From Actinomycetes bacterium (lineage in GTDB: Bacteria; Actinomycetota; Actinomycetes; Mycobacteriales; Mycobacteriaceae): DNA of 11,320 bases. Made by a program: the position numbers and the translations under genes. The notes beneath the pieces are model-generated. The model was not told where the DNA came from, ran no database searches, and saw only the letters and a list, made by a program, of their open reading frames with translations. This document shows positions 1 to 7,193 of this stretch, piece by piece; position 1 is the stretch's first letter; every line of letters starts with the position of its first letter. The stretch lies in NCBI GenBank assembly GCA_022600695.1, contig JAHZJY010000155.1:1-11320 (forward strand), in the 5' to 3' direction.

Positions 1-1
1 G

Positions 2-631
2 GCCTGGTTCGGCGGGTTGTTCGACCGGGCGCGCCGCGACAACATCGACTACCGGATGGGCTGGTACGTCATCATCGGGTCGATCCCGATCGGGGTGCTC
101 GGCCTGTTGTTCAAGGACGTGATCCGCTCCGACGCTCGTAACCTCTGGGTCGTCGCCACCGCCATGCTGGTGTTCTCGGCCGCCATCGCGGCGGCCGAGT
201 ACTACGGTCGGCAGGATCGTCATGTCGGGCAGTTGACCTGGCGTGATGGACTGCTGGTGGGCCTGGCCCAGTGTCTGGCGCTGATTCCCGGCGTGTCTCG
301 TTCCGGCGCCACCATCAGCGCGGGCCTGGCCCTGGGGCTGGACCGGCCGCTGGCGGCGCGATTCGGTTTCCTGCTGGCCATCCCGGCGGTGTTCGCCTCC
401 GGGCTGTTCTCCCTGCCCGACGCGTTCAACCCGGTCAGCGAGGGGATGAGCGCCACCGGCCTGCAGTTGGCGGTGTCGGTGGCGATCACGTTCGTGGTCG
501 GATTCGCCGCGGTGTCCTGGCTGCTGCGTTTCCTGACCCACCACGCCATGTACTGGTTCGTCGGCTATCGGGTGATCCTGTCGCTGACGGTGATGGTTCT
601 GCTGTCCACGGGTGTGGTGGCCGCGATATGA
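2..631 (+). CDS. uppP: Undecaprenyl-diphosphatase UppP (BacA family), 5' end cut off by the window
   Basis: This integral membrane enzyme dephosphorylates undecaprenyl diphosphate to recycle the lipid carrier of peptidoglycan synthesis, and its overexpression gives bacitracin resistance. The reading frame is open from base 2, so the true start lies upstream of the window. The visible part includes the family signatures [19 protein letters not shown], the catalytic [10 protein letters not shown] loop (encoded near 286-315), [22 protein letters not shown], and the C-terminal MYWFVGYR helix. Several hydrophobic segments are evident. The N-terminal acidic motif of the family is not in the window. 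The next gene begins 10 bp after the stop, which fits cotranscription. In M. tuberculosis the homologue is Rv2136c, with the same downstream neighbours. Confidence 0.95.
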   Translation, partial: AWFGGLFDRARRDNIDYRMGWYVIIGSIPIGVLGLLFKDVIRSDARNLWVVATAMLVFSAAIAAAEYYGRQDRHVGQLTWRDGLLVGLAQCLALIPGVSRSGATISAGLALGLDRPLAARFGFLLAIPAVFASGLFSLPDAFNPVSEGMSATGLQLAVSVAITFVVGFAAVSWLLRFLTHHAMYWFVGYRVILSLTVMVLLSTGVVAAI

Positions 632-641
632 GGATGATCCG

Positions 642-1334
642 GTGACCGTCATCCTGCTTCGCCACGGCAGGTCGGTGTCCAACACCGCCCATACCCTGGC
701 CGGCCGCTCACAAGGGGTCGAACTCGATGAGAAGGGCTTCGGCCAGGCCGCCGCGCTGGTCGGGCGGTTGGAGGGTATGCCGATCAAGGCGCTGATCCGC
801 TCACCGCTGCTGCGTTGTCGGCTCACCCTCGAGCCGCTGGCCGCCGCGCTGGGACTCGAACCGGTCACAGACGAGCGCCTGGCCGAGGTCGACTACGGAC
901 AGTGGACCGGCCGCAAGCTCGGTGAGCTGGTCAAGGAACCGCTGTGGGCGGTCGTCCAGCAGCAGCCCAGTGCGGCGGTGTTTCCCGATGGCGAGGGGCT
1001 GGCGCAGGTGCAGGCCCGGTCGGTGGCCGCGGTGCGCGAACACGACCGTCGGTTGCATGACGAGCACGGCGGCGACGCGCTATGGGTGGCGTGCACCCAC
1101 GGCGACGTGATCAAGGCGGTGGTGGCCGACGCGCTGGGAGCCCACTTGGACAGCTTTCAACGGATCACCGCCGACCCGGCATCGATGAGTGTGATCCGCT
1201 ATACCGCAGTTCGTCCGTTCGTCCTGCATGTCAACCACACCGGCGCACAACTCGCCTCGATCCTGACCTCGGCGCCGCCGGCGGCGGAGGACGGTTCGGG
1301 TGGGGATGCCGTGGTGGGCGGCTCGACGGATTGA
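642..1334 (+). CDS. Histidine phosphatase (phosphoglycerate mutase-like; Rv2135c-type)
   Basis: The product is 230 aa and belongs to the histidine phosphatase (RHG) superfamily. The N-terminus is M-T-V-I-L-L-R-H-G-R-S, so the phosphohistidine motif RHG is at residues 7-9. Further on are EVDYGQWTGR and the second-histidine motif CTHGDVI, both typical of the GpmB/CobC-like branch. The GTG at 642 puts RHG close to the N-terminus, as the family requires. An upstream in-frame GTG at 612 would add ten residues that overlap uppP and look unrelated. A weak AGGA (631-634) precedes the chosen start. The position after uppP matches Rv2135c. The substrate is not evident, and family members include phosphatases as well as mutases. 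Confidence 0.9.
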   Translation: MTVILLRHGRSVSNTAHTLAGRSQGVELDEKGFGQAAALVGRLEGMPIKALIRSPLLRCRLTLEPLAAALGLEPVTDERLAEVDYGQWTGRKLGELVKEPLWAVVQQQPSAAVFPDGEGLAQVQARSVAAVREHDRRLHDEHGGDALWVACTHGDVIKAVVADALGAHLDSFQRITADPASMSVIRYTAVRPFVLHVNHTGAQLASILTSAPPAAEDGSGGDAVVGGSTD

Positions 1335-1377
1335 ATCCGAGGCCGGGTGAGGTTCGGCCGGTATTTTGGGAGTGATC

Positions 1378-1962
1378 ATGACCCGCGCAATCCACGTTTT
1401 CCGCACACCCGACCGATTCGTCGCCGGGACCGTCGGGCAGCCCGGAAACCGGACCTTCTATTTGCAGGCGGTGCACGACAGCCGGGTGATTTCGGTGATG
1501 CTGGAAAAGCAGCAGGTGGCGGTGTTGGCCGAGCGGATCAGCGCGCTGCTGGTGGAGATCAACCGCCGATTCGGCATGCCGATGCCCCCGGAGGCCGACG
1601 TCGAGGACCTGAGCCCGTTGCTCACCCCGGTGGACGCCGAGTTCCAGGTGGGGACCATGGGGCTGGGCTGGGACGCCGAGGCGAACAGTGTGGTGGTGGA
1701 GTTGTTGGCAGTCAGCGATACCGCCTTCGACGCCTCGGTCATCCTCGATGACGCCGAAGAGGGTCCCGACGCGGTGCGGGTGTTCCTGTCACCGGAGTCC
1801 GCCCAGCAGTTCGCCGCCCGGTCCAATCGGATCATCTCGGCCGGCCGTCCGCCCTGCCCGCTCTGTGATGAGCCGCTGGATCCGGATGGGCACCTGTGCG
1901 TGCGGACCAACGGCTACCGGCGTGGGTCGACGCTCGCCGCCGAGGACGACCCCGAGTCGTGA
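1378..1962 (+). CDS. DUF3090 family protein (Rv2134c-like)
   Basis: This is a conserved actinobacterial protein of unknown function, 194 aa, close to the roughly 195 aa of the M. tuberculosis homologue as I recall it. It begins MTRAIHVFRTPDRFVAGTVG, with the F-x-x-P-x-x-F-V-x-G-T-V-G pattern of the family. It ends with a possible zinc-binding cluster, C160-P-L-C163 and H172-L-C174, followed by an acidic tail. ATG 1378 has a GGGAG ribosome-binding site at 1368-1372. Its TGA stop overlaps the GTG start of the next gene (GTGA, 1959-1962), which suggests translational coupling. DUF3090 and SCO1664-family genes are neighbours in many actinobacteria, so a shared process is likely but unknown. Confidence 0.9.
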   Translation: MTRAIHVFRTPDRFVAGTVGQPGNRTFYLQAVHDSRVISVMLEKQQVAVLAERISALLVEINRRFGMPMPPEADVEDLSPLLTPVDAEFQVGTMGLGWDAEANSVVVELLAVSDTAFDASVILDDAEEGPDAVRVFLSPESAQQFAARSNRIISAGRPPCPLCDEPLDPDGHLCVRTNGYRRGSTLAAEDDPES

Positions 1963-2765
1963 CCGGCTCCGATGGTCGCCACGATGCGCTGCTGCGCGGC
2001 GACGTGACCGTGCTCGGTCGTATTCGATCCGCGAGCAACGCGACGTTCCTGTGTGAGGTCGCCCGGGACGGTGACTCGGTGCATTGCGTGTACAAGCCGA
2101 TCGCCGGCGAGCAGCCGTTGTGGGATTTCCCGGACGGCACGCTCGCCGGCCGTGAGTTGGCCGCATTCCTCGTTTCGGATGCACTGGGCTGGGATATCGT
2201 CCCGCACACGATTATTCGTGACGGCCCTGCCGGGCCGGGGATGCTGCAGCTGTGGGTGGAGCAGCCCGGTGATTCCGGTGATGATGCCGGGCCCGATCTG
2301 GTGGATCTGTGCCCGGCCGACAATGTCCCCGACGGTTACCTTTCGGTTCTGCGGGCCTATGACGACACCGGCTCGGAGGTGACGTTGGTGCACGCCGACG
2401 ATCCGGCGCTACGCCGGATGGCGGTGTTCGACGTGATCGTCAACAACGCCGACCGCAAGGGCGGCCACATCCTGTCCGGGGTGGACGGCAGGGTCTACGG
2501 GGTTGACCACGGAATCGCACTGCACGTCAACGACAAGCTGCGCACGGTGCTGTGGGGCTGGGCCGGCACACCGCTGGATGCAGAGACGCTTGACGCCGTC
2601 GCTGCGTTGCAGGGCAATCTGGCCGGTCCGCTGGGGAATCGCCTGCGCGAGAACATCACCGCCGTGGAGGTGGACGCGTTGTGCCGCAGGGTCCGCGCCC
2701 TACTGGATGACCCGCTGATGCCCAGGCCGAATGGCCGTCAGCCGCTTCCTTGGCCGGCGTTTTGA
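1959..2765 (+). CDS. SCO1664 family protein, PI3/4-kinase-like fold (Rv2133c-like)
   Basis: The product is a 268-aa member of the SCO1664 (TIGR03843) family, which resembles phosphatidylinositol 3/4-kinase catalytic domains. Visible kinase-like features are C-V-Y-K46-P, a likely ATP-binding lysine; R65-E66 in the following helix; a catalytic-loop-like N162-N-A-D165-R-K-G-G-H; and D183-H-G185, which replaces the DFG-type metal-binding motif. RTVLWGWAG follows, as is usual in the family. GTG 1959 is chosen because it overlaps the preceding stop by 4 bp and puts the conserved LLRGDVTVLGRI near the N-terminus. The substrate is unknown. The gene ends 5 bp from the stop of the convergent 13E12 gene. 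Confidence 0.88.
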   Translation: MTGSDGRHDALLRGDVTVLGRIRSASNATFLCEVARDGDSVHCVYKPIAGEQPLWDFPDGTLAGRELAAFLVSDALGWDIVPHTIIRDGPAGPGMLQLWVEQPGDSGDDAGPDLVDLCPADNVPDGYLSVLRAYDDTGSEVTLVHADDPALRRMAVFDVIVNNADRKGGHILSGVDGRVYGVDHGIALHVNDKLRTVLWGWAGTPLDAETLDAVAALQGNLAGPLGNRLRENITAVEVDALCRRVRALLDDPLMPRPNGRQPLPWPAF

Positions 2766-2770
2766 GTGGG

Positions 2771-4045
2771 CTAGTGGTTGGTGTCGTTGAGTGGGCGTTC
2801 GGGGTGGTGGTAGGTGTTGGTGCCGCCGCTTAGGGGGAGGTTGGGTGGGGGGATCCATTCGGTGGTGCCGGTTTGGTTTTTGCGGGTGGTCCAGCCGGCG
2901 GTGGTGAGGAGGCGGTGGTGCGGTCTGCAGGCGAAGGTGAGGTAGCCGGGGATGGTGCAGCCGGGTGCGGTGCAGCCGCGGTCGAGGGCGTGTAGGACCA
3001 GGCGTTGGTCGGGGGAGGCGATGCGTTTGCTGCGGCCGAGGTAGAGCGGGCGTTGGGTGTGGTTGTCGTAGATACAGAGGTAGTGCCAGGAGTGGGAGGC
3101 CAGTCGGATCAGCTCGCGTACGGGTAGTTGGGTGCCGCCGGCGGTGGTGGCGTGGCCGGCGGCGGTGCTGAGTTGTTCGATGGTGGCGGTGGCGATGATG
3201 GTCACGGGGAGGCCGTTGTGGCGGCCGAGGGTGGGGTCGGCGAGTTTGTCGCGGAGTAGGGCACTGAGGGCGTCGTGTTGGCGTTGGGGGTGGCTGCGGG
3301 TGTCGCGGTCGATGGTCTCGGGGTGGGGTTCGGTGGTGACGGTGGGGGTGTGGTCGGCGGGGTTGCACATGCCGGGTGCGGCGAATTTGGCGAGCAGGGC
3401 GTCGATGGTGGCGCGCAGTTCGGGGGTGGCGATGAGTTTTACGACGCCCATGCCGTCGGGGCGTTGGGGTCCGGTCCAGGTGAATCCGCGGTGGCGGGCG
3501 CGGTCATGGTCGGTGAATTTTCCGTCGGGGTTGATCCTGACGGCGAGGGCGTCGGCGGCTTTGCGGAGTTGATCGGGGCGTAGCAGTGCGGCCTGGTCGG
3601 CCAGGAAGTTTTCGGCTCTTTCGGCGACGGCGGGTACGACGTCGGAGGGCAGGTCGCGGATGAAGGTTTGGATGGTGCGCAGGTGTTCGGGGTCGAGGAG
3701 TCCGGTGGTCCATGCGGTGGCGGTGGCCGGTAGTGCGGGGGGCAGGGGTTGGCCGGTCAGGGAGGTGCGGGGGGTGAGTTGTTCGGCGTCGCGTAGGCGG
3801 CGGCGGGCTTCGGTGCGGGTGATGCGCAGCAGGTCGGAGATGGCGATCACGGCGGGAGCGCCGAGGGCGGATTCGTCGAGGTGGTGGATCATGCGGTGGG
3901 CGGTGGCGCGTTGGCGGCGCAGCAGGGTTTCCAGCCGGTCGGCGGCTTTGAGTCGTTCCACGCTGTGATCGGTGGGCCAGTCCAGCTCGGTGAGGGCGTC
4001 GACGGCGGCTTCCAGACCGTCCAGCGCGTCAGTTATCGAACTCAT
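2771..4045 (-). CDS. 13E12 repeat family protein (DUF222 + degenerate HNH domain)
   Basis: The product is 424 aa. Residues about 1-330 form the DUF222/13E12 region, with a helical N-terminus (RLKAADRLETLLRRQRATAH) followed by DLLRITRTEARRRLRDAEQL. The C-terminus keeps the flanks of the HNH nuclease motif: DRGCTAPGCTIPGY (355-368), FACRPHHRLL (371-380) and GWTTRKN (384-390). Family members normally carry about 20-25 residues between GY and LTFAC, containing the H-H and central Asn/Asp of HNH. Here Y368 is joined directly to L369, so most catalytic residues are missing and nuclease activity is doubtful. The frame is otherwise open. The start codon lies inside a perfect-arm LexA box and 7 nt after a TAACAT -10, so the transcript is probably leaderless and DNA-damage inducible. 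The coding strand is strikingly C-rich. Confidence 0.85.
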   Translation of the reverse strand: MSSITDALDGLEAAVDALTELDWPTDHSVERLKAADRLETLLRRQRATAHRMIHHLDESALGAPAVIAISDLLRITRTEARRRLRDAEQLTPRTSLTGQPLPPALPATATAWTTGLLDPEHLRTIQTFIRDLPSDVVPAVAERAENFLADQAALLRPDQLRKAADALAVRINPDGKFTDHDRARHRGFTWTGPQRPDGMGVVKLIATPELRATIDALLAKFAAPGMCNPADHTPTVTTEPHPETIDRDTRSHPQRQHDALSALLRDKLADPTLGRHNGLPVTIIATATIEQLSTAAGHATTAGGTQLPVRELIRLASHSWHYLCIYDNHTQRPLYLGRSKRIASPDQRLVLHALDRGCTAPGCTIPGYLTFACRPHHRLLTTAGWTTRKNQTGTTEWIPPPNLPLSGGTNTYHHPERPLNDTNH

Positions 4046-4051
4046 GTTCGA
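4036..4051. promoter_or_regulatory. LexA (SOS) box over the start codon of the 13E12 gene
   Basis: The sequence TCGAACTCATGTTCGA has perfect 6-bp arms TCGAAC/GTTCGA around four bases, matching the mycobacterial SOS-box arms. The ATG of the minus-strand 13E12 gene lies in the spacer (4045-4043). Bound LexA would cover the transcription start and the first codon. 13E12-family genes with SOS boxes are known in M. tuberculosis. Confidence 0.85.
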
Positions 4052-4057
4052 ATGTTA
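4052..4057 (-). promoter_or_regulatory. Probable -10 element of a leaderless promoter for the 13E12 gene
   Basis: TAACAT on the minus strand fits the mycobacterial -10 pattern TANNNT. It ends 6 nt before the ATG at 4045, so transcription would start on or next to the start codon. No convincing -35 hexamer is visible. There is also no Shine-Dalgarno sequence, which agrees with leaderless translation. Confidence 0.6.
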
Positions 4058-4084
4058 ACTGGATCGGCTGACAAGATTTCCAGG

Positions 4085-4774
4085 TCAGTCGAGCCAGGCC
4101 CTGTTGCCGTAGGAATCGAGGTGGGCCACCTGTTCCACCGGCTTGCGGGTGGTCGGGCCGTAGCGCCCTCGGGGCCAGCCCAGCGGAACTACGCATACCG
4201 GAGTGACCGTCAACGGCAGTCCGAGAATTTTGCGGGCTGAGGTGACGCTCCACAGCGGCAGTGTGATCAATGAGGCGCCGAGGCCCATCGCGCGGGCGGC
4301 CAGCAGAAGGTTCTGCACGCTCGGGTAGATCGAGCCGAAGAATGAGGTCTCGCCGACGAACGGCGAGGGCATGTACGGTGCTCGCATACCGCGCAGGCAC
4401 GGCACGATAAGAACCGGGATCTCACTGAAATGATCGACCTGCCATTGCACCGCCCGCAGGATCTTGGCCATGGATTCGTCGCCCGCGGAGGTGCGCTTGC
4501 CGATGGCGCTGTAGGGCAACCACGCCTGCCGGTATCGCTTGGCCAGTTGGTCTTTGACGCGTTGGTCCTTGATGACCAGGAACTCCCAGTTCTGTCCGTT
4601 GGAACCGGTCGGGGCCCGCAGAGCCAACTCGACGCACTTGAGTACCACCGCGTCGTCGACCGGATCGGGCCGGACCCGGCGCACGGCCCGTTGGGTCATC
4701 ATGGCGTCGATCAACGGCATAGTCAGTCGCGCGATCGCCTCGTCGGTGGAGGGGATCGGATCGGGTGTCTTCAT
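4085..4774 (-). CDS. Nitroreductase family (FMN-dependent) oxidoreductase
   Basis: The product is 229 aa, a normal length for the NfsB-like nitroreductase family. These enzymes bind FMN and reduce nitro compounds, quinones or other acceptors with NAD(P)H. Diagnostic stretches are QRAVRRVRPDPV (28-39, FMN phosphate-binding arginines), RAPTGSNGQNW (53-63), GSIYPSVQNLLLAARAMGLG (the dimer/FMN helix), and a C-terminal PLGWPRGRYGPTTRKPVEQV. There is no signal peptide or membrane segment, so it is cytoplasmic. The ribosome-binding site is weak. The gene lies 52 bp downstream of the baeRF gene on the same strand and may be cotranscribed with it. The physiological substrate cannot be read from the sequence. 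Confidence 0.9.
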   Translation of the reverse strand: MKTPDPIPSTDEAIARLTMPLIDAMMTQRAVRRVRPDPVDDAVVLKCVELALRAPTGSNGQNWEFLVIKDQRVKDQLAKRYRQAWLPYSAIGKRTSAGDESMAKILRAVQWQVDHFSEIPVLIVPCLRGMRAPYMPSPFVGETSFFGSIYPSVQNLLLAARAMGLGASLITLPLWSVTSARKILGLPLTVTPVCVVPLGWPRGRYGPTTRKPVEQVAHLDSYGNRAWLD

Positions 4775-4810
4775 GACGGCGAGCCTACGTCGGGGCCGCT
4801 GCCCCAGGGC

Positions 4811-4846
4811 GCGTAGCGCAGAACCTCTACCGGGCGTAGCGCAGAA
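4811..4846. repeat. 13-bp direct repeat around the 3' end of the baeRF gene
   Basis: GCGTAGCGCAGAA occurs at 4811-4823 and again at 4834-4846. The second copy encodes the last residues of the baeRF protein (LRYA), and the first lies just after its TAG stop. Read one frame over, the downstream copy again gives V-L-R-Y-A-P, as if a small duplication had moved the stop codon. No function is evident. Confidence 0.6.
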
Positions 4847-5933
4847 TCGCTGTGATCGGAGCGCCGCCGGGCAATCGATCGGAGGGTAGCGCCACCACCC
4901 GCCCGCCGTGGGCCACGACCCGGCGGGCCAGTTCCTCGGCCAGCACCGGTCCGTTCGGATCCAGGATGAGCGCTCCGTCGTCGCCGACGGTGCCCCGCTC
5001 GTCGTGGTCTCGATCGATGATCAGGGTTGCCACCGCGCTGATCGTGGCCGCCCGGGCGATATCGGACAGGTCGGTGGTGGCCCGGCGCTGCCCGCGCCGC
5101 TCGTTGACCAGACTGGCAAGTGCCGCATCGGATTCCGCGACATGATTGTCCAGCACCGGGCTGACCGCGTCGGAGATCTCAGTAAGGCTCCACCTGTCCG
5201 GGCTCGCCTCGACGCCTTCGGTCAGCAGCGTCGGCGCACTGCACACCTGACGGAAGATCGAGTTGATCGGTTCCGTTGCGATCAGCACCAGAGGCCGCTC
5301 ATCGCCGCGCAATAGCGGCATCAGCGCGTCGTCCACGGCACGTGCGTACTGCCGAATCCGCACCCGCTTGCCTTCGGAGCCCACCAGTCGGCCAGAAGGG
5401 GAGCGGTCGTTGATCGAGGACTTACCCACGGCACTCGCGGCGTCGGTGGGCAGATCGGCCACCCGCACCTCCTTCGCGGGGAGATCCGCGGCCACATCGA
5501 CCAGCCGTACCGCGCCTTCGGACAGACACAGAACGTGGGCATCGCGGGCGGCGGTCGCCGAGATCAACTGGACCAGATGCGCCTTGTCGTCGACGTGGGC
5601 CTGCGGTGTCGGGCGGTGCGGCAGCCGGAACGTCCACTGGCCGTTGGCGGTGGTGATGACGCCCAGGCCGTACGACTGATGCGCCCAGAAATCCTCGTCG
5701 TCCACCAGGTCGAGCAGTTGTTCCTCGATGTACTCGTCGTCGCCGCGAGGCAGCGCGGGTAGCCGGCGAACCTCAGTCATGGCGTCGGCGACGAGGTTGC
5801 GCAGTTCGATCGCGTCGGCTGCGGCAGCCTTGCTGATCGGTGTCGTCGGCAGGTAGATGGACACGACCGCCGGGGCGCTGATGGCCGCCAGCAACCGCAG
5901 TTCACTCTCACTCGGGATATCCAGATGCCACAC
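4827..5933 (-). CDS. baeRF-domain protein (bacterial eRF1/Vms1-like)
   Basis: The product is 368 aa from GTG 5933. The layout fits the bacterial/archaeal release-factor-like (baeRF) families. The N-terminal part has SAPAVVSIYLPTTP and LRNLVADA. A middle domain carries V-L-C-L-S-E-G-A-V-R-L-V. The C-terminal part has PLVLIATEPINSIF, a helix with VNERRGQRRATTDLSDIARA, and the L7Ae/eRF1-like end VVAHGGRVVALPSDRLPGGA followed by ITAILRYAR. Relatives include Vms1-type peptidyl-tRNA hydrolases, but I see no residue that proves this activity. The frame is open back to 6116, but that would overlap the divergent TauE gene. AGGGG (5944-5948) is 10 nt from GTG 5933; GTG 5942 is an alternative start. Confidence 0.75.
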   Translation of the reverse strand: MWHLDIPSESELRLLAAISAPAVVSIYLPTTPISKAAAADAIELRNLVADAMTEVRRLPALPRGDDEYIEEQLLDLVDDEDFWAHQSYGLGVITTANGQWTFRLPHRPTPQAHVDDKAHLVQLISATAARDAHVLCLSEGAVRLVDVAADLPAKEVRVADLPTDAASAVGKSSINDRSPSGRLVGSEGKRVRIRQYARAVDDALMPLLRGDERPLVLIATEPINSIFRQVCSAPTLLTEGVEASPDRWSLTEISDAVSPVLDNHVAESDAALASLVNERRGQRRATTDLSDIARAATISAVATLIIDRDHDERGTVGDDGALILDPNGPVLAEELARRVVAHGGRVVALPSDRLPGGAPITAILRYAR

Positions 5934-6015
5934 GTCGCCCACGCCCCTGTCTTGCCGCTGCCAAGCCCGGCCCGGCCACAGTACGGGAAGCGTCCGGCGC
6001 TCCAGGCGATCTGGG

Positions 6016-6021
6016 TAGGGT
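6016..6021 (+). promoter_or_regulatory. Candidate -10 (or ribosome-binding site) for the TauE/SafE gene
   Basis: TAGGGT fits TANNNT and ends 6 nt before the GTG at 6028, the spacing of a leaderless mycobacterial promoter. The same bases contain AGGG, 7 nt from the GTG, so they could instead be a ribosome-binding site. The 94-bp gap between the divergent baeRF and TauE genes must hold promoters for both directions. Confidence 0.4.
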
Positions 6022-6027
6022 TCGCGG

Positions 6028-6810
6028 GTGTCCGCTGCGCACATGATCCTCATCGCCCTGGCGGGGATGGGGGCGGGGGCGATCAACGCCCTGGTGGGTT
6101 CGGGAACGCTGATCACTTTCCCGACACTGGTCGCGCTGGGTTTCCCGCCGGTAACCGCGACGATGTCGAATGCGGTCGGTTTGGTGGCCGGGGGAGTCTC
6201 CGGGACGTGGGGTTATCGCGCCGAGTTGGCCGGCCAGTGGGGCCGGTTGCGCTGGCAGATTCCCGCCTCGGTGACCGGGGCGGCGATCGGAGCCTTCCTC
6301 CTTCTCCGTTTGCCGGAGCGGGTGTTCGTACAGATCGTGCCGGTGCTTCTTGTGCTGGCTCTGGCGTTGGTGTTGCTGGGTCCCCGGATTCAGGCATATG
6401 CGCGGCGGCGGGCCGAGGTCGCCGGCCGCTCGGCTCAGCACGTTTCGTCGGCTCAGCTGGTCGCGTTGGTGCTGGGCACGTTTGCGGTGGGCATCTACGG
6501 GGGCTATTTCACCGCCGCGCAGGGCATTCTGCTGATCGGGGTGATGGGCGCGCTGCTGCCCGAGGACGTCCAGCGGATGAATGCCGCCAAGAACTTTCTG
6601 GCATTGCTGGTCAACATTGTGGCCGCGGTCAGCTACACGCTGGTGGCCTTCGAGCGCATCAGCTGGGAGGTGGCCGGGCTGATCGCCGCCGGTTCGCTAA
6701 TCGGTGGTTGGCTGGGGGCCCACTACGGGCGCCGGCTCTCGCCCAGCGTGCTGAGGGCGGTCATTGTGCTGGTCGGTCTGATCGGGCTATACCGGCTGCT
6801 GTCGGTCTGA
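6028..6810 (+). CDS. TauE/SafE-family membrane transporter (sulfite/anion exporter-like)
   Basis: The product is 260 aa with about eight hydrophobic segments, the usual size for the TauE/SafE (DUF81) family. These proteins are linked to export of sulfite or organosulfonates across the inner membrane. The two-fold repeat of the family shows as glycine-rich stretches near the start of each half: GMGAGAINALVGSGTLITFP (residues about 13-32) and GIYGGYFTAAQGILLIGVMG. MNAAKNFLALLVN is also typical. GTG 6028 has AGGG 7 nt upstream; ATG 6043 is an alternative start. The gene is divergent from the baeRF gene and ends 80 bp before tRNA-Pro. The substrate is not determined by the sequence. Confidence 0.88.
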   Translation: MSAAHMILIALAGMGAGAINALVGSGTLITFPTLVALGFPPVTATMSNAVGLVAGGVSGTWGYRAELAGQWGRLRWQIPASVTGAAIGAFLLLRLPERVFVQIVPVLLVLALALVLLGPRIQAYARRRAEVAGRSAQHVSSAQLVALVLGTFAVGIYGGYFTAAQGILLIGVMGALLPEDVQRMNAAKNFLALLVNIVAAVSYTLVAFERISWEVAGLIAAGSLIGGWLGAHYGRRLSPSVLRAVIVLVGLIGLYRLLSV

Positions 6811-6851
6811 GTGGCGCTGTCCCGGATTCGGGCGGTCCCAGTGGGCTGCGG

Positions 6852-6886
6852 TAACGTGTCCTCCTGCTGCCGGCGATCCCGGCAGC
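6852..6886 (+). promoter_or_regulatory. Candidate tRNA promoter -10 and leader hairpin
   Basis: TAACGT (6852-6857) fits TANNNT and lies 33 bp upstream of the tRNA. It is followed by a perfect 8-bp hairpin, GCTGCCGG (6866-6873) / CCGGCAGC (6879-6886), with a 5-nt loop. The hairpin could end TauE transcription or sit in the 5' leader removed by RNase P. There is no U tract and no clear -35. Confidence 0.35.
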
Positions 6887-6890
6887 GCCG

Positions 6891-6965
<75 letters not shown>

Positions 6966-7035
6966 AAAGAAACTTGCTTTGAACAGCGGTTTTGCGTTCA
7001 ACGTCACCTTCGCCTCCGGGGTCTGAAGGTGGTCT

Positions 7036-7054
7036 TGGGACCAATCTGGGGCCA
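7036..7054. repeat. Left copy of the end-proximal double TGGGACCA repeat
   Basis: TGGGACCAATCTGGGGCCA has two TGGGACCA-like octamers on an 11-bp period. It matches the motif at 11055-11073 in 17 of 19 positions and the same orientation. It lies 70 bp inside attL. It may be a recombinase arm-type site or a remnant of a lost gene end. Confidence 0.5.
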
Positions 7055-7100
7055 GTCGGCCCTCCGCGGCGGTCTAGAACGGGCTTCCGACGGCATTCAT

Positions 7101-7161
7101 GCACACGTTGTGTGCGCCGTTGCACGTTAAGTGCGACTATGCCTGCACCGAAACGCCGGTG
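7101..7161. repeat. Cluster of three short hairpins in the island leader
   Basis: Three perfect inverted repeats follow each other: GCACAC-GTT-GTGTGC (7101-7115), GCAC-GTTAA-GTGC (7122-7134) and CACCG-AAACGC-CGGTG (7146-7161). No plausible gene covers them. Together with the hairpin at 7172-7193 they give four dyads in about 93 bp. This suggests a protein-binding or structured-RNA region; the role is unknown. Confidence 0.45.
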
Positions 7162-7171
7162 AATCCGAGTG

Positions 7172-7193
7172 CACTTGACCGCTGGTCAAGTGG
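7172..7193. repeat. Anticodon-arm look-alike of tRNA-Pro (possible second att core)
   Basis: This stretch has the same layout as 6916-6937 in the tRNA: CACTTGAC, five bases, GTCAAGTGG. The outer 17 bases are identical; the central five are CGCTG instead of TGGGG (19/22 overall). On its own it forms a perfect 9-bp hairpin, CACTTGACC-GCT-GGTCAAGTG. It may be a second att-type core with a different crossover sequence, a remnant of another integration, or a structured RNA copying the anticodon arm. Confidence 0.6.

Noticed and set aside
2700..3368. Minus-strand frame rich in Pro, Arg and His inside the 13E12 gene, and plus-strand frames opposite it
   Set aside because: These are shadows caused by the extreme C-richness of the 13E12 coding strand.
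5934..6116. N-terminal extension of the baeRF protein to 6116
   Set aside because: It would overlap the start of the divergent TauE/SafE gene, and the extra residues (Pro/Arg-rich) have no domain character.
7175..7180. TTGACC as the -35 of an operon promoter
   Set aside because: It is part of the tRNA-arm-like dyad, and no TANNNT lies at the right distance downstream.
7101..7192. CRISPR array
   Set aside because: The dyads differ from one another, with no repeated unit or regular spacers.
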